From NCBI GenBank assembly GCA_003254905.1, contig QANU01021229.1, positions 62,001-126,000 of the forward strand: a DNA stretch of 64,000 bases, in the 5' to 3' direction. A program made the translations under genes and the position numbers. Under the pieces are notes generated by a model. The model was given only the letters and a program-made list of their open reading frames with translations. It ran no database searches and had not been told where the DNA came from. Position 1 is the stretch's first letter; every line of letters starts with the position of its first letter. Below, one piece after another: positions 12,701 to 27,700 of the stretch. The stretch comes from Nissolia schottii (lineage: Eukaryota; Streptophyta; Magnoliopsida; Fabales; Fabaceae).

Positions 12701-15700
12701 CGGTCAGAAGTACTGGATTTGCTCTCAGAACCTTAACCACCTGTTTATTTAAATATCAACATTGAATGGCCAATGTGCTGAATTTCAAGAGCAAAATATA
12801 ACAGGGTGGGGCCAGGGTTGTAACAAAAACTACAGCTTGTATAACAAACATGCCTCTTCTACCCTCCACGCTCTACCTTCTCCATTTTACTACCCCTTCA
12901 CCCCAAAACATAAGCATGCCAAAAATGAAATATATATATATATATATATATATAAAAACTAGTCCTACAAAATGCAACTAAGAAACCCAACTCTTATATG
13001 TATTAGCCACAAATCGCTTGCACATGAGGCCATATTCTACCTTTAGAGACAATAAGCTAGAAGAAAGATTGACAAACCAACAAAGAGACATAAACCTTTC
13101 CCACTTTTGCCACCTGAAAATGAAAAATAATTCCCCATGTCATTATCATTTAATTGTAGCAGCTTGAAAGCATTCTTATGATTGATCAGTGAACTTTTAA
13201 AACTCTATTCCTAGAGATAAGGGAATAAATCCAGACATTAATAGCCAATGTTACCACAAGCGTGAAGGCAGATTGACATTAGCGCTTTGTTTGAACAAGA
13301 AGAAAATATAGTTATATGTAGATGACTTTTTTAGCCTCTCCTTTCCAGTAAAAGAAAATAAAAATTGTAAGAGTATAATTGCAATTTTCTAATATGAATC
13401 CCTTCTTTGCCCATTTTCTTTTCAGTTGTGAGGAGAAAACTTTTTACGTGGACCGACCCCCAATTTTTCTCTTTCAACGCATTTTTTCTTGGCATCCAAA
13501 ATAAGAGAAAATTATGTTTTGCACTCATTTTCTCCTCCTGTATTTTCTTTCATCTCCCTTTCCACCCAACCAAACAAAGGATCAAGGCTACCCTATTTGA
13601 TATTATGAGACATATATCATCAGTAAAACTTAGGGTGGAAAGTGGTAACAACTAGTCTACTAACCTTGTCTTGATGAAAATGTGTGTAACAGCAGCCACA
13701 AAGAATACCAAATGAGTTACCAAAATCAGAATAGCTATGAATCCATTTGCAAATATGTAGCAAATTAGAGAGACGAAGATGAAGCTAGCAAATTGAGGAA
13801 ACGGCTGAGACATCAACAAGGAAAGGAGAAAGGAAAAGAAAATGGGTAGAATGGCTAAGGGGAACAAATGTGATAGAAGTGTTAAATTGGATTCTACAGC
13901 TGTTAGCATTGATGGTATCTGCAGATCAAGATCTGATGAATATGCTTGTCGCATTAGAGCAAAGAAAACAACAGCAATCGAGAAACCAACTATCTGCATG
14001 AACAATAATAACCAATGAAAAAATTACATTATTAGTATCCAAATATGTAATGTAAGAGGGTTGAAGCAAGCAATTAGGTCTGCCCCATATGCATGAACAA
14101 CCAATTTACCTATGTAAATCACTCAGAAAGAATTGTACAACGAAAATAAATAATGAAGAATTGCCAATGGAAGTAGAAGTATATGTTTTAGAAAGGCATC
14201 TAATTTGAAGTAAGAATTAACAGATACAATGCAGATTATAAACAATTATGAAAATCGGGCATACAGAAATTCATTACCTTTGGACCATACAATAGCAGAA
14301 GCCTACTTGCAGCAGCACTAAAAGATATTGAAATGCTACTTTTATAAGAACAATGTGGGTCAACCTGCAGAATAGTGAAGAAATTCAACATAAAACTTGC
14401 CATAAACCCTGGCAAAATCCTAGCAATAGAAGTTCGGTAGTTTGTTATCCATTCGCAAATTGTGACACGACAAAAAAAATCTTTTGCTTACTTTGTTCAT
14501 GAATTAAAGGAAAACAGTTCCATTTATATGCTATGTGATTTATACCAGTAGAAGAACTATGGTTTTCTCTGATTGCTGAGTTGAACTCCATTGGGCTGGT
14601 GAAGAGTCAACAAAAATTGTCTCGCTGTTCAAATTGGGATATATATGAAGACCAGATGTATCATCCCAAGCAAGTGCAACAGGTGGAAAGCAGCGCAATT
14701 TACACAACCCTGAAACGTCAAGTCATAGTTACCTCAGCTGAAAGGAAAACAATAAAATACAGTGGAAATATAAATAATTAAAATAAATAAGTGCATGCAA
14801 ATATCAGCAGAAATGAAAAGTCATGTTCAAGTTAGCAGCCCAATTTTTAACATAAAAGGAGAAGGATATGTTTTGGCAACATTTTGTAAATTATAGGTGA
14901 TGATCTACATGGTCTTCAAAATTTCTTTGCTTATATCAAGGATGAATAAGATAAATACTAACAAAAGCCCTGCTTTCTCAATTTCTATCTCGCTCATATT
15001 CCTTCATTCCCCGCTGCCTATATCTCAACTTCTCCCTATGTGCCAGTACATGGCCCTAGATTCTGCTATGGTGACAAGTAGATGTTCATAAACTGCTTCA
15101 GAAAAGACATCTCGGATCAAGGTTTAAGAGTATAACCAATAAATATCAATTAGCTTGTACCCTAGATTCAACTTCCAGTTTGACTTTGAACAGTTATATA
15201 CAAGCTATGATGCACAAATACTTCACTTTTGCTCACGTATGCGTACTGTATGCAATAGTGTACAAGTTAAATAGTATCTATTCTAGCTTTCCTGTACAAG
15301 TATTTCAAGTCATAGTTATCGATCGCAGATATCGGTGCGGATTATAGTTATCGATAGCACACAGTGGCGCTATCGCGGCGTAGCGGTGCGGAGCGAAGGG
15401 TCATCGCACCAGGGAGGAACATTGCATCGCATTTCACAATTGCAGGCGTCGCGCTGCAATTTCATTTTGAGGTGAAATGATGCATTTTGGCCGTTATTTT
15501 TTCTGTTTGCCACTGAAAATAAGGGTTTTGTGGGATTTCCCCTTATTCTCTCAAAATAAACCTAATGCTTTGGCATTTGGCTCCAAAACTCGTCATTCTC
15601 TCTCGCGTCTCTCTGTTTTCGCGTCTCCAAACCAAAGAACCAAGACCTAGTCCGGCGGCACACCATAAATCTGACAGCGACGCTCTCTGCTTCTGGCAAC

Positions 15701-18700
15701 ACTCCTTGCTTCAATAACCATAAAGGTCTTTCTTCTTCTTCACCCTATGTTTAATCTGGCTTCTTGCTCTGTTTTCTTTTTCTTCTCATCTTTCTTTGTT
15801 CTTTTCTTCTTTATGTGTTTCATTTTTTTCCTGTGTTTTGTTGAATGTTCTGCTTTTTGAAACCCTAAGCCCTCATTTTTTTTTTCTCAATTCCTGGTGG
15901 TATGAGTATGGCTATGTGCTCTACTTTTCCTTCTATTTCCAGCACTCTAAATCCTTCAATGTTTGTTTCAGCACCCTTTTTCCTCTATTTCTGCTTTTTG
16001 TTAGGCTCTAGAGACTTAGACTTTGAATTAGGATGCTATATTATCTATTTTAGTGACTTTTTTTATGCATTACAATGTTACATTGATGGTTCAAGCAAGT
16101 TTCTTTTGGTATATGAATTATGATATTGAATTTGAATTATTAATGAACATTAATATGTATGCTATAGCGGTCATCCTGCTGCTATGTAGCTATAGCAATT
16201 CTACGGGTCAGTCGCTCCACACCGCTATCCGCGATTGATAACTATGGCACCGATCAGCCAACCCCAAAAAACTCCAGCTAGAGCGGGATGACCGCTATTT
16301 GAATATATATTCAACTATGAAAATATAGAATCCTAAATTAGAGACATTGGATAAGGGAGAAAGGGAGGAGCCAAGGTGCAGCAAGCCAACAGTAAAGAAA
16401 AGAAAGAAGAAAAAAAGAAAAGTGGAGACAATGGAGGGAGGAGCATAGGAAAAAATACAGAGGGAGGAGAGAAGTATGGAGAGGCACGAAACTGGCTCGC
16501 AGGCAAGTGGGTTGCCGAAAACTAGCTCAGCAGAAAAATTGGGTCGCCGGAAACTAGATACTCAGAAGTTCAGGTGAAGGTGAAGAATGAAGGATGAAGA
16601 CATAGATCAAGAGGTTGAAGAAGAAGGTGAGGTGTAGTGAAGGTAAAACAGAGACTTCCCTAGTTCATGTGAGGGTAAAATAGAGATTTCCCAAGTTTAA
16701 GTGAAGGCAAAATAGAAATTTACATTGATAAAGTGAGGGCAAAATAGAAATTTCAATTGAAGTGAGGACAAAGAAGGAATCTCACCGGAAAAGGAAAAAA
16801 AAATTAAGGTTTCAGCCCTAAGACATAGTAGCGTCGTGATTTCGCGATTATAGCCGCAATTTCTACGTCGATGAAATGCTCCGCGGCAAACGGCTTGTGG
16901 TGGCCTCCCTCTGCTCCATGCCATGAACGCGATCGCGCACACTGTGACACCGCAATCGCGCGCTATAGCAGGTTTGGTCACGTGACAACCAACCTGTCAA
17001 AGTGCATCAATGGAGTTTTAAAGGGGGCAAGACGTCTACCAATAACAGCACTTGTTCAAATGACCTATTTCAAATTGGTAGAATACTTTGTGCAGAGAAG
17101 GGCCAATGCCAAAAAGAAGCTTTATGTTGACAATCAACAATACACTGATGCTTTCTATGCAATTTGGGGGCCAAACATCGACAAGGCAAGCTCCCACCAT
17201 GCCACCTTAGTTGATAGGGGCACAACTAAGTTTCTTGTTGAAGAGGCATTCAACCCTCAAACATAAGAAAATGGTAAAAAATTTACTTTAAGCCTTCAAG
17301 AAGGTTGGTGTGATTGTGGGATGTTTCAAGCATTGCACTTTCCTTGCTCCCACGCATTGGCGGCATGTTCTTCCAAGGCGATTGACCCCAATCAATATGT
17401 GCACCATGTGTATAAAACTGAAAGCGTTCTTCAAGCTTATGAAGCTCCGTGGGAGCCAATCAAGGATGAACCATGGTGCCACCAGCCCCTGATCTGACAT
17501 TGGTGCCTGACCCTAGGTTGCGTAGAGAAAAAGGACGACCGAAGGCCAGCAGAATTAGGAATGAGATGGATTAGGTTGAGCAAGGCCCAAGCTAACACTG
17601 CTCACAGTGCGGAGGAACTGGCCACAACAGCCGTCATTGTAAAGCTGTTATGAATGATGGTGGTGGACCATCAAGTTAAAGTGGCGTCACATTGTTGTTT
17701 TTGATTAATATTTATTCGATCACAAAGTTGTTTGTGTACTCTGCATAAGTTGTTTATGTTTATGTATTTGTGTATATTTGTGCTTTGTTTGCTTACTTGA
17801 TAGTGATGAACAGACTTGATGTTTTATTGCATCATATTTGTGTTTTGTTTGCTTACTTTATAGTGATGAACAGACTTCATGTTTTATTGCAACATATTTG
17901 ATAGTGATCAACATGTTATTTTGGATTGTTTTGTGGTATATTACAGCATATAAGATGGCTCATCACATTACACCTGGTCCAGAGGACGCATCTGTTCTAG
18001 AGCTACAAACATGTCACGTGTCCCAGCATATTTGGAACGGGGCTCGTGATAGGGTCTTACGAGTTAGGAGAGTGCATGTGGCTAAACATGTGGAGAAACA
18101 TACAGATCCCCCATAGTGTATCACTCCATATCTAGAGCAGGCAGGGTTTATCGGAGTTGTTCACATGGGTTATTGCGTCGTTGATCACGCTTTGATCACC
18201 GCGCTAGTGGAGAGGTGGCGTCCCGAGACCACACGTTCCACATGCCTGCTGGGGAGTGCACCCCGACGTTGGAGGACGTCGGCATTATTTCTGGTCTCCC
18301 CATTGAGGGACATGCTGTCATCAGCCGTACGCAGGATTCAGACTTGGTGGATCATTGCGAGGAGTTGTTGGGTGCGCGCCCACCACTGCAGAGTGGGTAT
18401 CATGGATCACGTATTCACCCTTGTCATGACTGTTTGAGCTGCTTACCCATGAGGCTAGTGACGATGCCGACCCTATCGTGGTCCAGCAGTATGCATGAGC
18501 ATACTTGCTTCACTTTATTGGTGGCACATTGTTTCCAGACCATTCAGGGTCATGGGTACATTCTATGTACCTCCCACTGCTAGAGGACCTAGAGCAGACG
18601 GGAACTTACAGTTGGGGATCAACGGCGTTATCATTTATGTATAGGGAGTTGTGCAAGGCGACTGACTATGACGCACACGACATTGGAGGCCCTTGTACTA

Positions 18701-21700
18701 TCCTCCAATATTGGCCATGACATAGATTTTCTCGCCTTGCCCTTACACTGGCGGATCATGCCGACGAGGCAAACTGGATGAATTATCTGGCGGATCGTGC
18801 ACACTTTCGTCCGTTGGGATTCAAGTAAGTGTTATTTATTTGTTTATTTAGCGATTTAGGGTTCTCATAACTAACTTTGTGCATTTCATGATTAACTAAC
18901 GTGTATTTGTATTTAAATTTGAATTAGGTGGCACGCTCATAAAGTTCTCTCGGAGTCACCACTACATGTTCTCCACTATTATTGTCACTTCTTTACAAAC
19001 TTGAAGAAAACTGAGGTAATTATATAAATATTTGTTCATTTATATTATTGCACATTTGATTGTAATCACATTACTAACTTTGTTCACTTTTCTTAGATTG
19101 TGTGGGAGCCCTATACTCCAGAGATAGTGGTAAACCTCCCAAATTTTTGCATAGCGGGGCAAGCAATCTGGCTGGCCATAGTCCCTTTGATATGCTTTTT
19201 TAATTGTGGAGTGGCACCAGCCTGATAGAGTGATGCGGCAATTTGGTATGGATCAGCCCATACCAACCAGACCGCATCAGCCCGATCATCTGCATAACAT
19301 AACCTTGGCTGGAAGGACAGACCAATATTGGTCGGATGTCCACAAACAGTATATTGCCTACTGGGATGATCGGGCAGCACGAATTGTTACTCAACGCCCA
19401 TTGCATCAGTCTCTCACCACACAATCACAATACATGCAATGTTATAAGAAGATTACTCAACGTTGGATAAGTCGAGAATCCGCGCCTATAGGAGTTGTGG
19501 TAAGTTTTACATCAATTAATTTTTTAAACATTTATTTTGGATTATTGATTATGATTATTTGTGTTTGAACATTGTTAGGCTGACATTGTGAGACAGCAAT
19601 TGTATTGGTCTGTTGAGCCTCATTCTGCTGCATTTACCATGGAGAAGCTTCGATTGTCAGCCGAGGCTATCCTAGCTGCCATCCAGGAGCATGACCAGAT
19701 TAGGGTAGAACAATTTCAGGTAGCTCCAGCTCCTACGACTAATGTGCCACCTCCTACTGATGCCAATGACCACGGTGATCGGAGGACACGCCGTAGGAGA
19801 AGAACTAGATTAGCAGATGGACGAAGACGTGTTCGAAATGCTGAAGAATCTGCGTCTTCTACACAGCAAAGTACTCCAACTGAGGCCAATGCGGCACCCA
19901 CTGTCGACTCTGCCAACCCAACACCTCCATATCCATACCTTTACCCACCACCATACCCTTACCCCTACCCACCACCATACCCTTACCCATCACCGCCACC
20001 ACCGCACCTTCTTACCCACCACCACCATACCCTTACCCCCACCAACCCCATATACTTATCCATCCCAGGCTGGCACGTCTGATCCTGACCGTAGATCGCC
20101 ACACTCTGATAGATAGGCGATATTGTGGGTTTATTAGTTTTTCTTTAGGGTTTATGTTGGCATCATATAATAACTTATGTAATGACGTTTTAACTCATGT
20201 ATTTTATTATATGCAATTATATATGAATGTGCATTTTCCCATCTACAATAATTTATTATCCTAATCAAGTTTATAAGCGACATTTCTCTAAAGATAGGGG
20301 CAAGTACCCATAGAATTCCATAGAACTTTTTTAAAGATTCCAATCTAAAAAAAGAATTGATATCTTGTACTTCGGTTATCAGCCAATTTCATTCTTTTAA
20401 CTAATTGAGGAAGAATTTGCAAATTGATAAAACCAGGTGGATGAATTTTCCATCTCCAAGGAAAACCAGACTTGATCCCCTATTAGAAAAATTCCCATTT
20501 CTCCTTTTGGGGCTTCCACTCTTACATAAAGTTTTTGGGGCATCCACTTTTAGGGTTTAGGGTTTATTAGGGTTTAGGTTAGAGTTTATTATGGTAGGGG
20601 TGATTAGGTTTGGGTTTATGATGGTACATTAGGTTATGATGGACTAGGGCTAAGATTTATTAGGGTACTCTTGATTAGGTTAGGGTTGATTAGTTTATGG
20701 TGACTAGGCTAGGGTTTATTAGGTTACGGTGATTTAGGGTTAGGGTGGATTAGGGTTAGGGTTTATTAGGGTTAGGATGGTTTAGGGTTAGTGAATTAGG
20801 TTACAATGGTTTAGGGTTAGCAAATTAGGTTATGGTAGTTGATTAGGTTAAGGTTTATTAGGTTACGTTGGTTTAGGGTTAGGGTGGATTAGGTTACGGT
20901 GGTTTAGGGTTAGAGAATTAGGTTAGGGTTTATTAGGTTACGGTGGTTTAGGGTTAGGATGGATTATGTTAGGGTGTACTAGGGTTATGATGGTTTAGGG
21001 TTAGAGAATTAGGTTACGGAGGTTTAGGGTTAGCGATTGAGGTTACGGTGGTTGATTAGGTTAGGGGTTATTAGGTTACGGTGGTTTAGGGTTAGGATGG
21101 ATTATGTTAGGGTGTATTAGGGTTATGACGATTTAGGGTTAGTGAATTATATTACGGAGGTTTAGGGTTAGCGAATTAGGTTACGGTGGCTGATTAGGTT
21201 AGGGTTTATTAGGGTTTTGATGGTTTAGGGTTAGCAAATTAGGTTATGGTGGTTTAGGGTTAGCGAATTATGTTACGGTGGTTGATTAGGTTAGGGTTTA
21301 TTATGGTTATGATGGTTTAGGGTTAGAGAATAAGGTTACGGTGATTTAGGGTTAGCGAATTAAGTTATGGTGGTTGATTAGGTTAGGGTTTATTAGGTTA
21401 CGGTGGTTTAGGGTTAGAATGGATTATGTTAGGGTGCATTAGGGTTATAATGGTTTAGGGTTAGTGAATTAGGTTACGGTGGTTGATTAGGTTAGGATTT
21501 ATTAAGGTTATGATGGTTTAGGGTTAGCAAATTAGGTTACGGTGGTGTAGGGTTAGCGAATTAGGTTATGGTGGTTGACTAGGTTAGGGTTTATTAGGGT
21601 TATGACGGTTTAAGGTTAGCAAATTAGGTTACGGTAGTTTAGGGTTAGCGAATTAGGTTACGGTGGTTGATTAGGTTAGGGTTCGTTAGGTTACAGTGAT

Positions 21701-24700
21701 TTACGGTTAGGATGGATTAGGGTTAGGGTTTATTAGGGTTATGAATTATGATAGTTTAGAGTTAGAGAATTAGGTTACGGTGGTTTAGGATTAGTGAATT
21801 AGGTTATGGTGGTTGATTAGGTTAGGGTTTATTAGGTTACAGTGGTTTACGGTTAGGGTGGATTATGTTAGGGTGTATTAGGGTTATGATGGTTTAGGGT
21901 TAGTGAATTAGGTTACAGTGGTTTAGGGTTAGCGAATTAGGTTACGATGGTTTAGTGTTAGGGTGGATTCGGGTTAGGGTTAAGGTTAGGGTGGATTAGG
22001 GTTAGGGTTACGGTGGATGAGGTTGGGGCATATGGGGATTCGCCAGGCTTAGAGGCGAATTTGGCTAGGATTCGCAAACCCTAGTGGCGAATTTGGCAAG
22101 ATTCGCCAAGCTTATAGGCGAATTCAATGTGATTTTGCCAACCATAGTGGCGAATCTCACGTGACACGCCACGCAACGCCAGATGCCACGCCAGCCAAAA
22201 CCGTGATAGTTTGGTAAAAAGTTTAAAAAGCGGGGTATTTTGGTAAATAGTTTTTGTAGCAGGGGCAAAAGAGTAAAAAACTCCTTTAGCCCATAATAGG
22301 TCCCATCACCTTTTATGTGATTGTGCTTAAATTTCAAGTGTTAGAATTATGCTTGCGCAAGAATTTCTCCCTATTTACACTATTAACTCAGATATTAGTG
22401 AGATACTAAATACTAGTACAAGACAGCCAACTTATACGGCAAGAATAATGCCCTACTAAATAACCCTAATAATCTGAGGATTCGTTATGCCGATTGATGA
22501 GCATAAGCGTAAGTTAATCTGACCGGAATAAAGAGATTATTCAGTCAAACTATTTTATAGATAATAGGCTCATATGATGACTAAGAGTGGATTAAATAAA
22601 AATAAATAAATTTTAAAAAAACACTTTAGGGTCATCTAATAACCTCTTCCGTTTTTTTTTGCCATTGTTATTTACTTCAAAAATGCTACATGTACACCCA
22701 ATTTCATACACCCATACATACACCATTAATAATGCACAAACTTTATTCTCATGAGCGCACAAACATTACAAACTTGTAAATGATACTATCAATTATACGT
22801 AATTGAGTGCACAAACATTACATAAGTTAAAACACAAACTTTATGTATATAAATACGAGGTGTATGTATGGTGTATGATTTTTAGTGTACGTGTAGCACA
22901 ACTCTATTTACTTTTTTGCATATTATGGTGACGCATACAGGTTGGAGTATTATCTACAGTGAATACATGAATATCAACTTCTGAAAACAAGCACGCCAAA
23001 GATAACTTAATGGAAAATAAAGTTCTAAATAAATACCCAGCTGAGAGTGGATTAGAATTCTTACTACTACTTTCAAGGTCTCCTGCCTCCTCTTCTGGAA
23101 GTCCAGAGTTTCTAATTCCACAATTGACAGTTTTCAGAGACAAAGTAACAGGAAGAAGACCCAAGCTGACTGCAAATGATAATTTGACAGCCAGAGGATG
23201 AGCTTCCTCCAATAAAAACTCCTGCATAACATGACAAAGTTTAGCTTTAAGCCATGAATATTAACAATAATATCAACAAGAAGAAGCCTTTTTCCCACTA
23301 GATGGAGTCTGCTACGAGGATCAAACAATGACATTGTGCAGACACATTTTCTATAATTATTATTTATCTCTCTCTATCTCTAACTATTAGGCTATACTTC
23401 ATCCAGGCTACTCCTTATTGGAGCTTCTACAAGTCTTCTCCTTACATATTTGAACCACCTAAGGCAAAGTTCTGCTATTTTCTACAAAACAAATTCTACC
23501 CTAACTTTTTCTCTAATGCAATCATTCCTAATCTTATATTGTTTAGTGTGTCCACTCATCCAACATAACATTCTCATCTCTACAACATTGAGTTTATTTT
23601 CTTGTTAGCACATTGAGTTTATTTTCTTGTTAGCATTTTACCTCCTAACATTCAATCCCATACAACACCACATGTCTTATAGCCTGTATGTTAAAATTTT
23701 AATCTTAAGCTTGACTAACTTTTCTATCACAAATAACATGTCAAGCACCTCCTTCGTTTCATCCACCTTGCATGAATCCTATCATTTACATCTCCTTGCG
23801 TTTCCTCGGCATTTTGTAGGATTGACCAAAAACACTAAAACCGTGACTTGGCATGGTATGATCTCCAATTTTCACTAATAAGCTAGAATTAGCAAATCTC
23901 TTGATGAACCCACATTTCATGTATTTCATCTTACATCTATTTAAGAGGTGGCCATATGTCTTTGAAGCTTCTCTTGGTAGCTCTAGCTTCCCATTCATTT
24001 CCTTTCTCGACTCTTCAGCCATGACTATTTATTTCAAAAGGCATACATTATGGCACTGGTTCTTGAACATATTCAGTAAGCAAATCTAATATCGAAATTA
24101 AAAATAAAAAATTAATCTTTAGTGCAGTCCTATAGTTATGGGAAAATCTAACGTGGCTTCACCTAGTATTCTCACACTAGCCATAACCTAACCATACATA
24201 TCTTCAATTTCTCAAATATATTCAATATGAACTCTTAACATTACTCCCTCCGTCTAATATTAGATGACACTTTTCATCTAAAACTTTGTCCAAGATTAGT
24301 TGTCACTTTGATTAAATTAACCAAGTATTAATTGTTGGTTTTCTAATTTTACCCCTACAATAACTCACTTGTGCTTTAAATAAAGAAAGAGAAAGGTGAG
24401 AAACAAAAATATTCAAGGGTAATTTAGTCTAAACACTTGATATTTTCTCTAAGTATGTGCAAATTAATTGATTTCTTAATCTATGTACATGTGTCAAAAG
24501 TGACATCTAATATTGGATAGAAGTATTATTATAATAGTAATAATATTTTATTTCTACTTAAATTGTCATATTTATCTCTCTTTTTTGGTTACGTATATGT
24601 AGTGGCTTAATAATCCCAATCCATAAAGCAAAATATTGTAACCTTGGTAAAAGTACCATTGTTAGACTTGTGCACTGCTTCTTGTGAGCAGCAGAGTATA

Positions 24701-27700
24701 TGAGACTTAAGCTAGAGAGGGTCGACTTAGAACAACTGCTGACTGAGCTTTGCAAAAACTCAAGAAATAAATTAACTGAAGTGAATAAAATTGCACAATA
24801 TAAATCAGCCAACACTCCATGAAAATAACAACCTGTTGAGAATAGGTAGATTGAAGCAGGAACCATGGAGATAAATCTTTATTTCCTTCCTCCGGATTAA
24901 AGAACTGCCCAACTGCCATGGATGTTGCTGGTGGTGGTCTTCCTGAAACAGTCTGAGAACCACATTGTCACCACAGATGTAGAAATATGGAACCCACGTT
25001 CAACTATGAAGTCAAAGATTCTACAGGAAATACATCTTTTCTCATTGAAAGGGTGATTTAATGATTTGATCGCCAGAATCACAATTATATTAAATACCCT
25101 CATGAAATTTCACTTACATATAAAATAAAAAATAAAAAAGGAAAACAGCATTAAACAATAAACATGAGCTCCACCTATCTAAACAATTAACATCTTCTTT
25201 CTTATTTTACATGTAAAGGTACTCAGAAGATCCTTGAAAGGAAAGTAAGATACGAAGTTCAACAGGGAAATTTTGAAGGGAATGCCTCAAGCTTCAACTT
25301 TCAAAAACTCCTTCTCTAGCAAATAAACAGACAACAAAGGCCTTGAGAAGAAAATCATAAACAAAACTACATGTTTTTGAAAACCTCTCAAATGCATATA
25401 CATTTCTTAATATTTAAAATAAAATCATTCACAATTTGAAAAATGTACCGGACGAGGTGCAACTGAGATTGTAAGAAATCTGAAGCCATGCATATCTTCA
25501 GGTCCCAACCAAAATACGGCAGATGGAGGGGCTTGCTCAGTCTGACTGCCAGGTTCAAGCTGTAAAGTGTCACGGATTCAAAGTTATGGGTAACCATATC
25601 AAATTGATTAACCTTCTACAGCAGACTATGCAAAAGAAATATACAAATAACGAAATTGTGATGTTTTTTCTATGAAGACAATTCAAACAAGAAAGAAGAA
25701 TCCTACAAAGGAGGCACAATTCACCTGCCGTGGTGCTGGACCTGAAGGAATACGCATCATCTTTGACGTTACTTCAACAACCCTATCATTGAGAGGCAAA
25801 CTTGACGCAGATTTCGCCTTTTCTGGCCACAAATGAAGTCTAATTCCAGAACAAGGTTCAAGGTTGGTGACAAACACAAAATGACTTTTTCCATTTGCCC
25901 CCTACATATCCAGATTAAATGGTTGAGCTACTGGCAAGAGTATCTATGGTAAAGCAAACATTAGAAACATTAGAGGTTACAAGAAGTTGGAGCGAGAAAA
26001 ATTATTAAGAATATGCATTAAAGCTTACACCTTAAATAGTGATATCGACAAAACAATTTATACTGTCAGTACACAAATTTCAACAGATATTTACTACATG
26101 AAATTTAGAAATGATAATCCTCAAATCAAAATTTTTTTCCTTTGAATAACTAATTGAATGAATATGGGGTGTGCCCTGCTACATTAGATAAATTCTTCAC
26201 GATAAGTTATATAGGAAGGAAGCCAAGTTTTTGGCAGTGTGCAATTTTTGCTGGTGCATTTGGTTACAACACAACTTTCGCAACTTCAACAACAAATTCT
26301 TAGGCAAGGAAGTTTTATGGGATATGAATAAGCGTTTGGCCTCTGTTTGGTGTAAATCTCCTAATCTTTTTAGAGGATTTTCCCTTTCAGATATGTTGAG
26401 AGATTGGGAAGTTTTACTTCATTGTTAGTTTTTTCTTGTTTTGTTCTTGTTTCTATTAAGAGGATCCCTTATCCTCGTATCTTCTGTAATTATTCTATCT
26501 TCTTAATGGAATTCTTTTTTTATCGGGAAAAAAAAGCAATTGGAAACTTACAAAAACAAACTCCTTATAGAAATATAAATATCTCCATAATTATTAATGC
26601 GAAGAAAAAAAATGCAATATATATATATAGCATAGGGAAAAGAAAAAGAAGAGGAAGAAAAATTAATACATTAAATCCCTTTATGCATTCCTACAAATAA
26701 CGACTGAGGAAAAAATGATGGCATTTTGTAATATTTTTTAGAAGGAGGATAAGAAGTGGCAAGTGTGCAATTTATACAATCCTCAGCCTATTTGGTTATA
26801 TTTGAAATGGTGGCATCTTCAAAAGTGTCTCTGGGCACCTAAAATTTTTACTGGATAGAATTATGTTTGTAGCTTCTCTTTGATGTAGCCAAAACTTCAA
26901 TGGAATTGCTACTTTTAGTATGCTAAGAGACTGGCGGCCTTGTTGCATTGTTGATATTCTCATGTTCCTTAATCCTTATATCTTGAATTTTCTGTTTAGT
27001 AGGATTTTCTAGTTGTACTTTCCCTCTATTTCTATACCTGAGATTCTAGATATCATATTAAAAAAAAAAAATTAAAACAGCAGATACCAATTTTTGTATG
27101 TCCAGCCACCGCCTTCGACCATCCATTGCTAATACAGTCACAACATTTGTCTGAATGTATAGGTCTTTATCAAGGCCCCCTTCATTCCAATGAATATTGG
27201 GAGGACATGCAACTGATCTATGCACTAGAGATCCTGCATGATATAATTTATATGTAAAAAATTGCACAGATGTGGTAGGTTGAAAGCCAAATTAACATGC
27301 AATGCAAGAGATTGACATTGATGAAAATTAGTGAAATTTTATACAGAAACCACCAAGTGAAATGGGATCCTAAAATGGAATCCAATATTTCAAAGTGTTA
27401 ATTCACAGCATACTCAAATAATTATGAGAAAACCAAAATGGAAAACGTTCATAAGAACCAAAATGGAAAACGTTCATAAGAATTATACCAATATAGACCA
27501 AGCTGATTTTATGGAAGAAAGGCCAAAGAAAGGGTAGGGAAATAACGTAAAGCTAGCTTCTTCACTCATTACCAACAGATAAAGCTCTATATTATCTGCA
27601 TATGCTTCAACAGCCATACTTGCATATAACGGTACCAATTTGTTAAGTTTTTCATGTTCCTTAATCCTTATATCTTGAATTTTCTGTTTTGTAGGATTTT

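Noticed and set aside
18215..18583. Independent 122-aa gene
   Set aside because: It is one frame of the frameshifted plant mobile domain relic.
19588..20116. Proline/histidine-rich small secreted protein genes
   Set aside because: These are the C-terminal low-complexity part of the PMD relic read in two frames.
20550..22025. True telomere or chromosome end
   Set aside because: TTTAGGG never forms a clean tandem run, unique genic sequence continues on both sides, and PGAP1 exons flank it.
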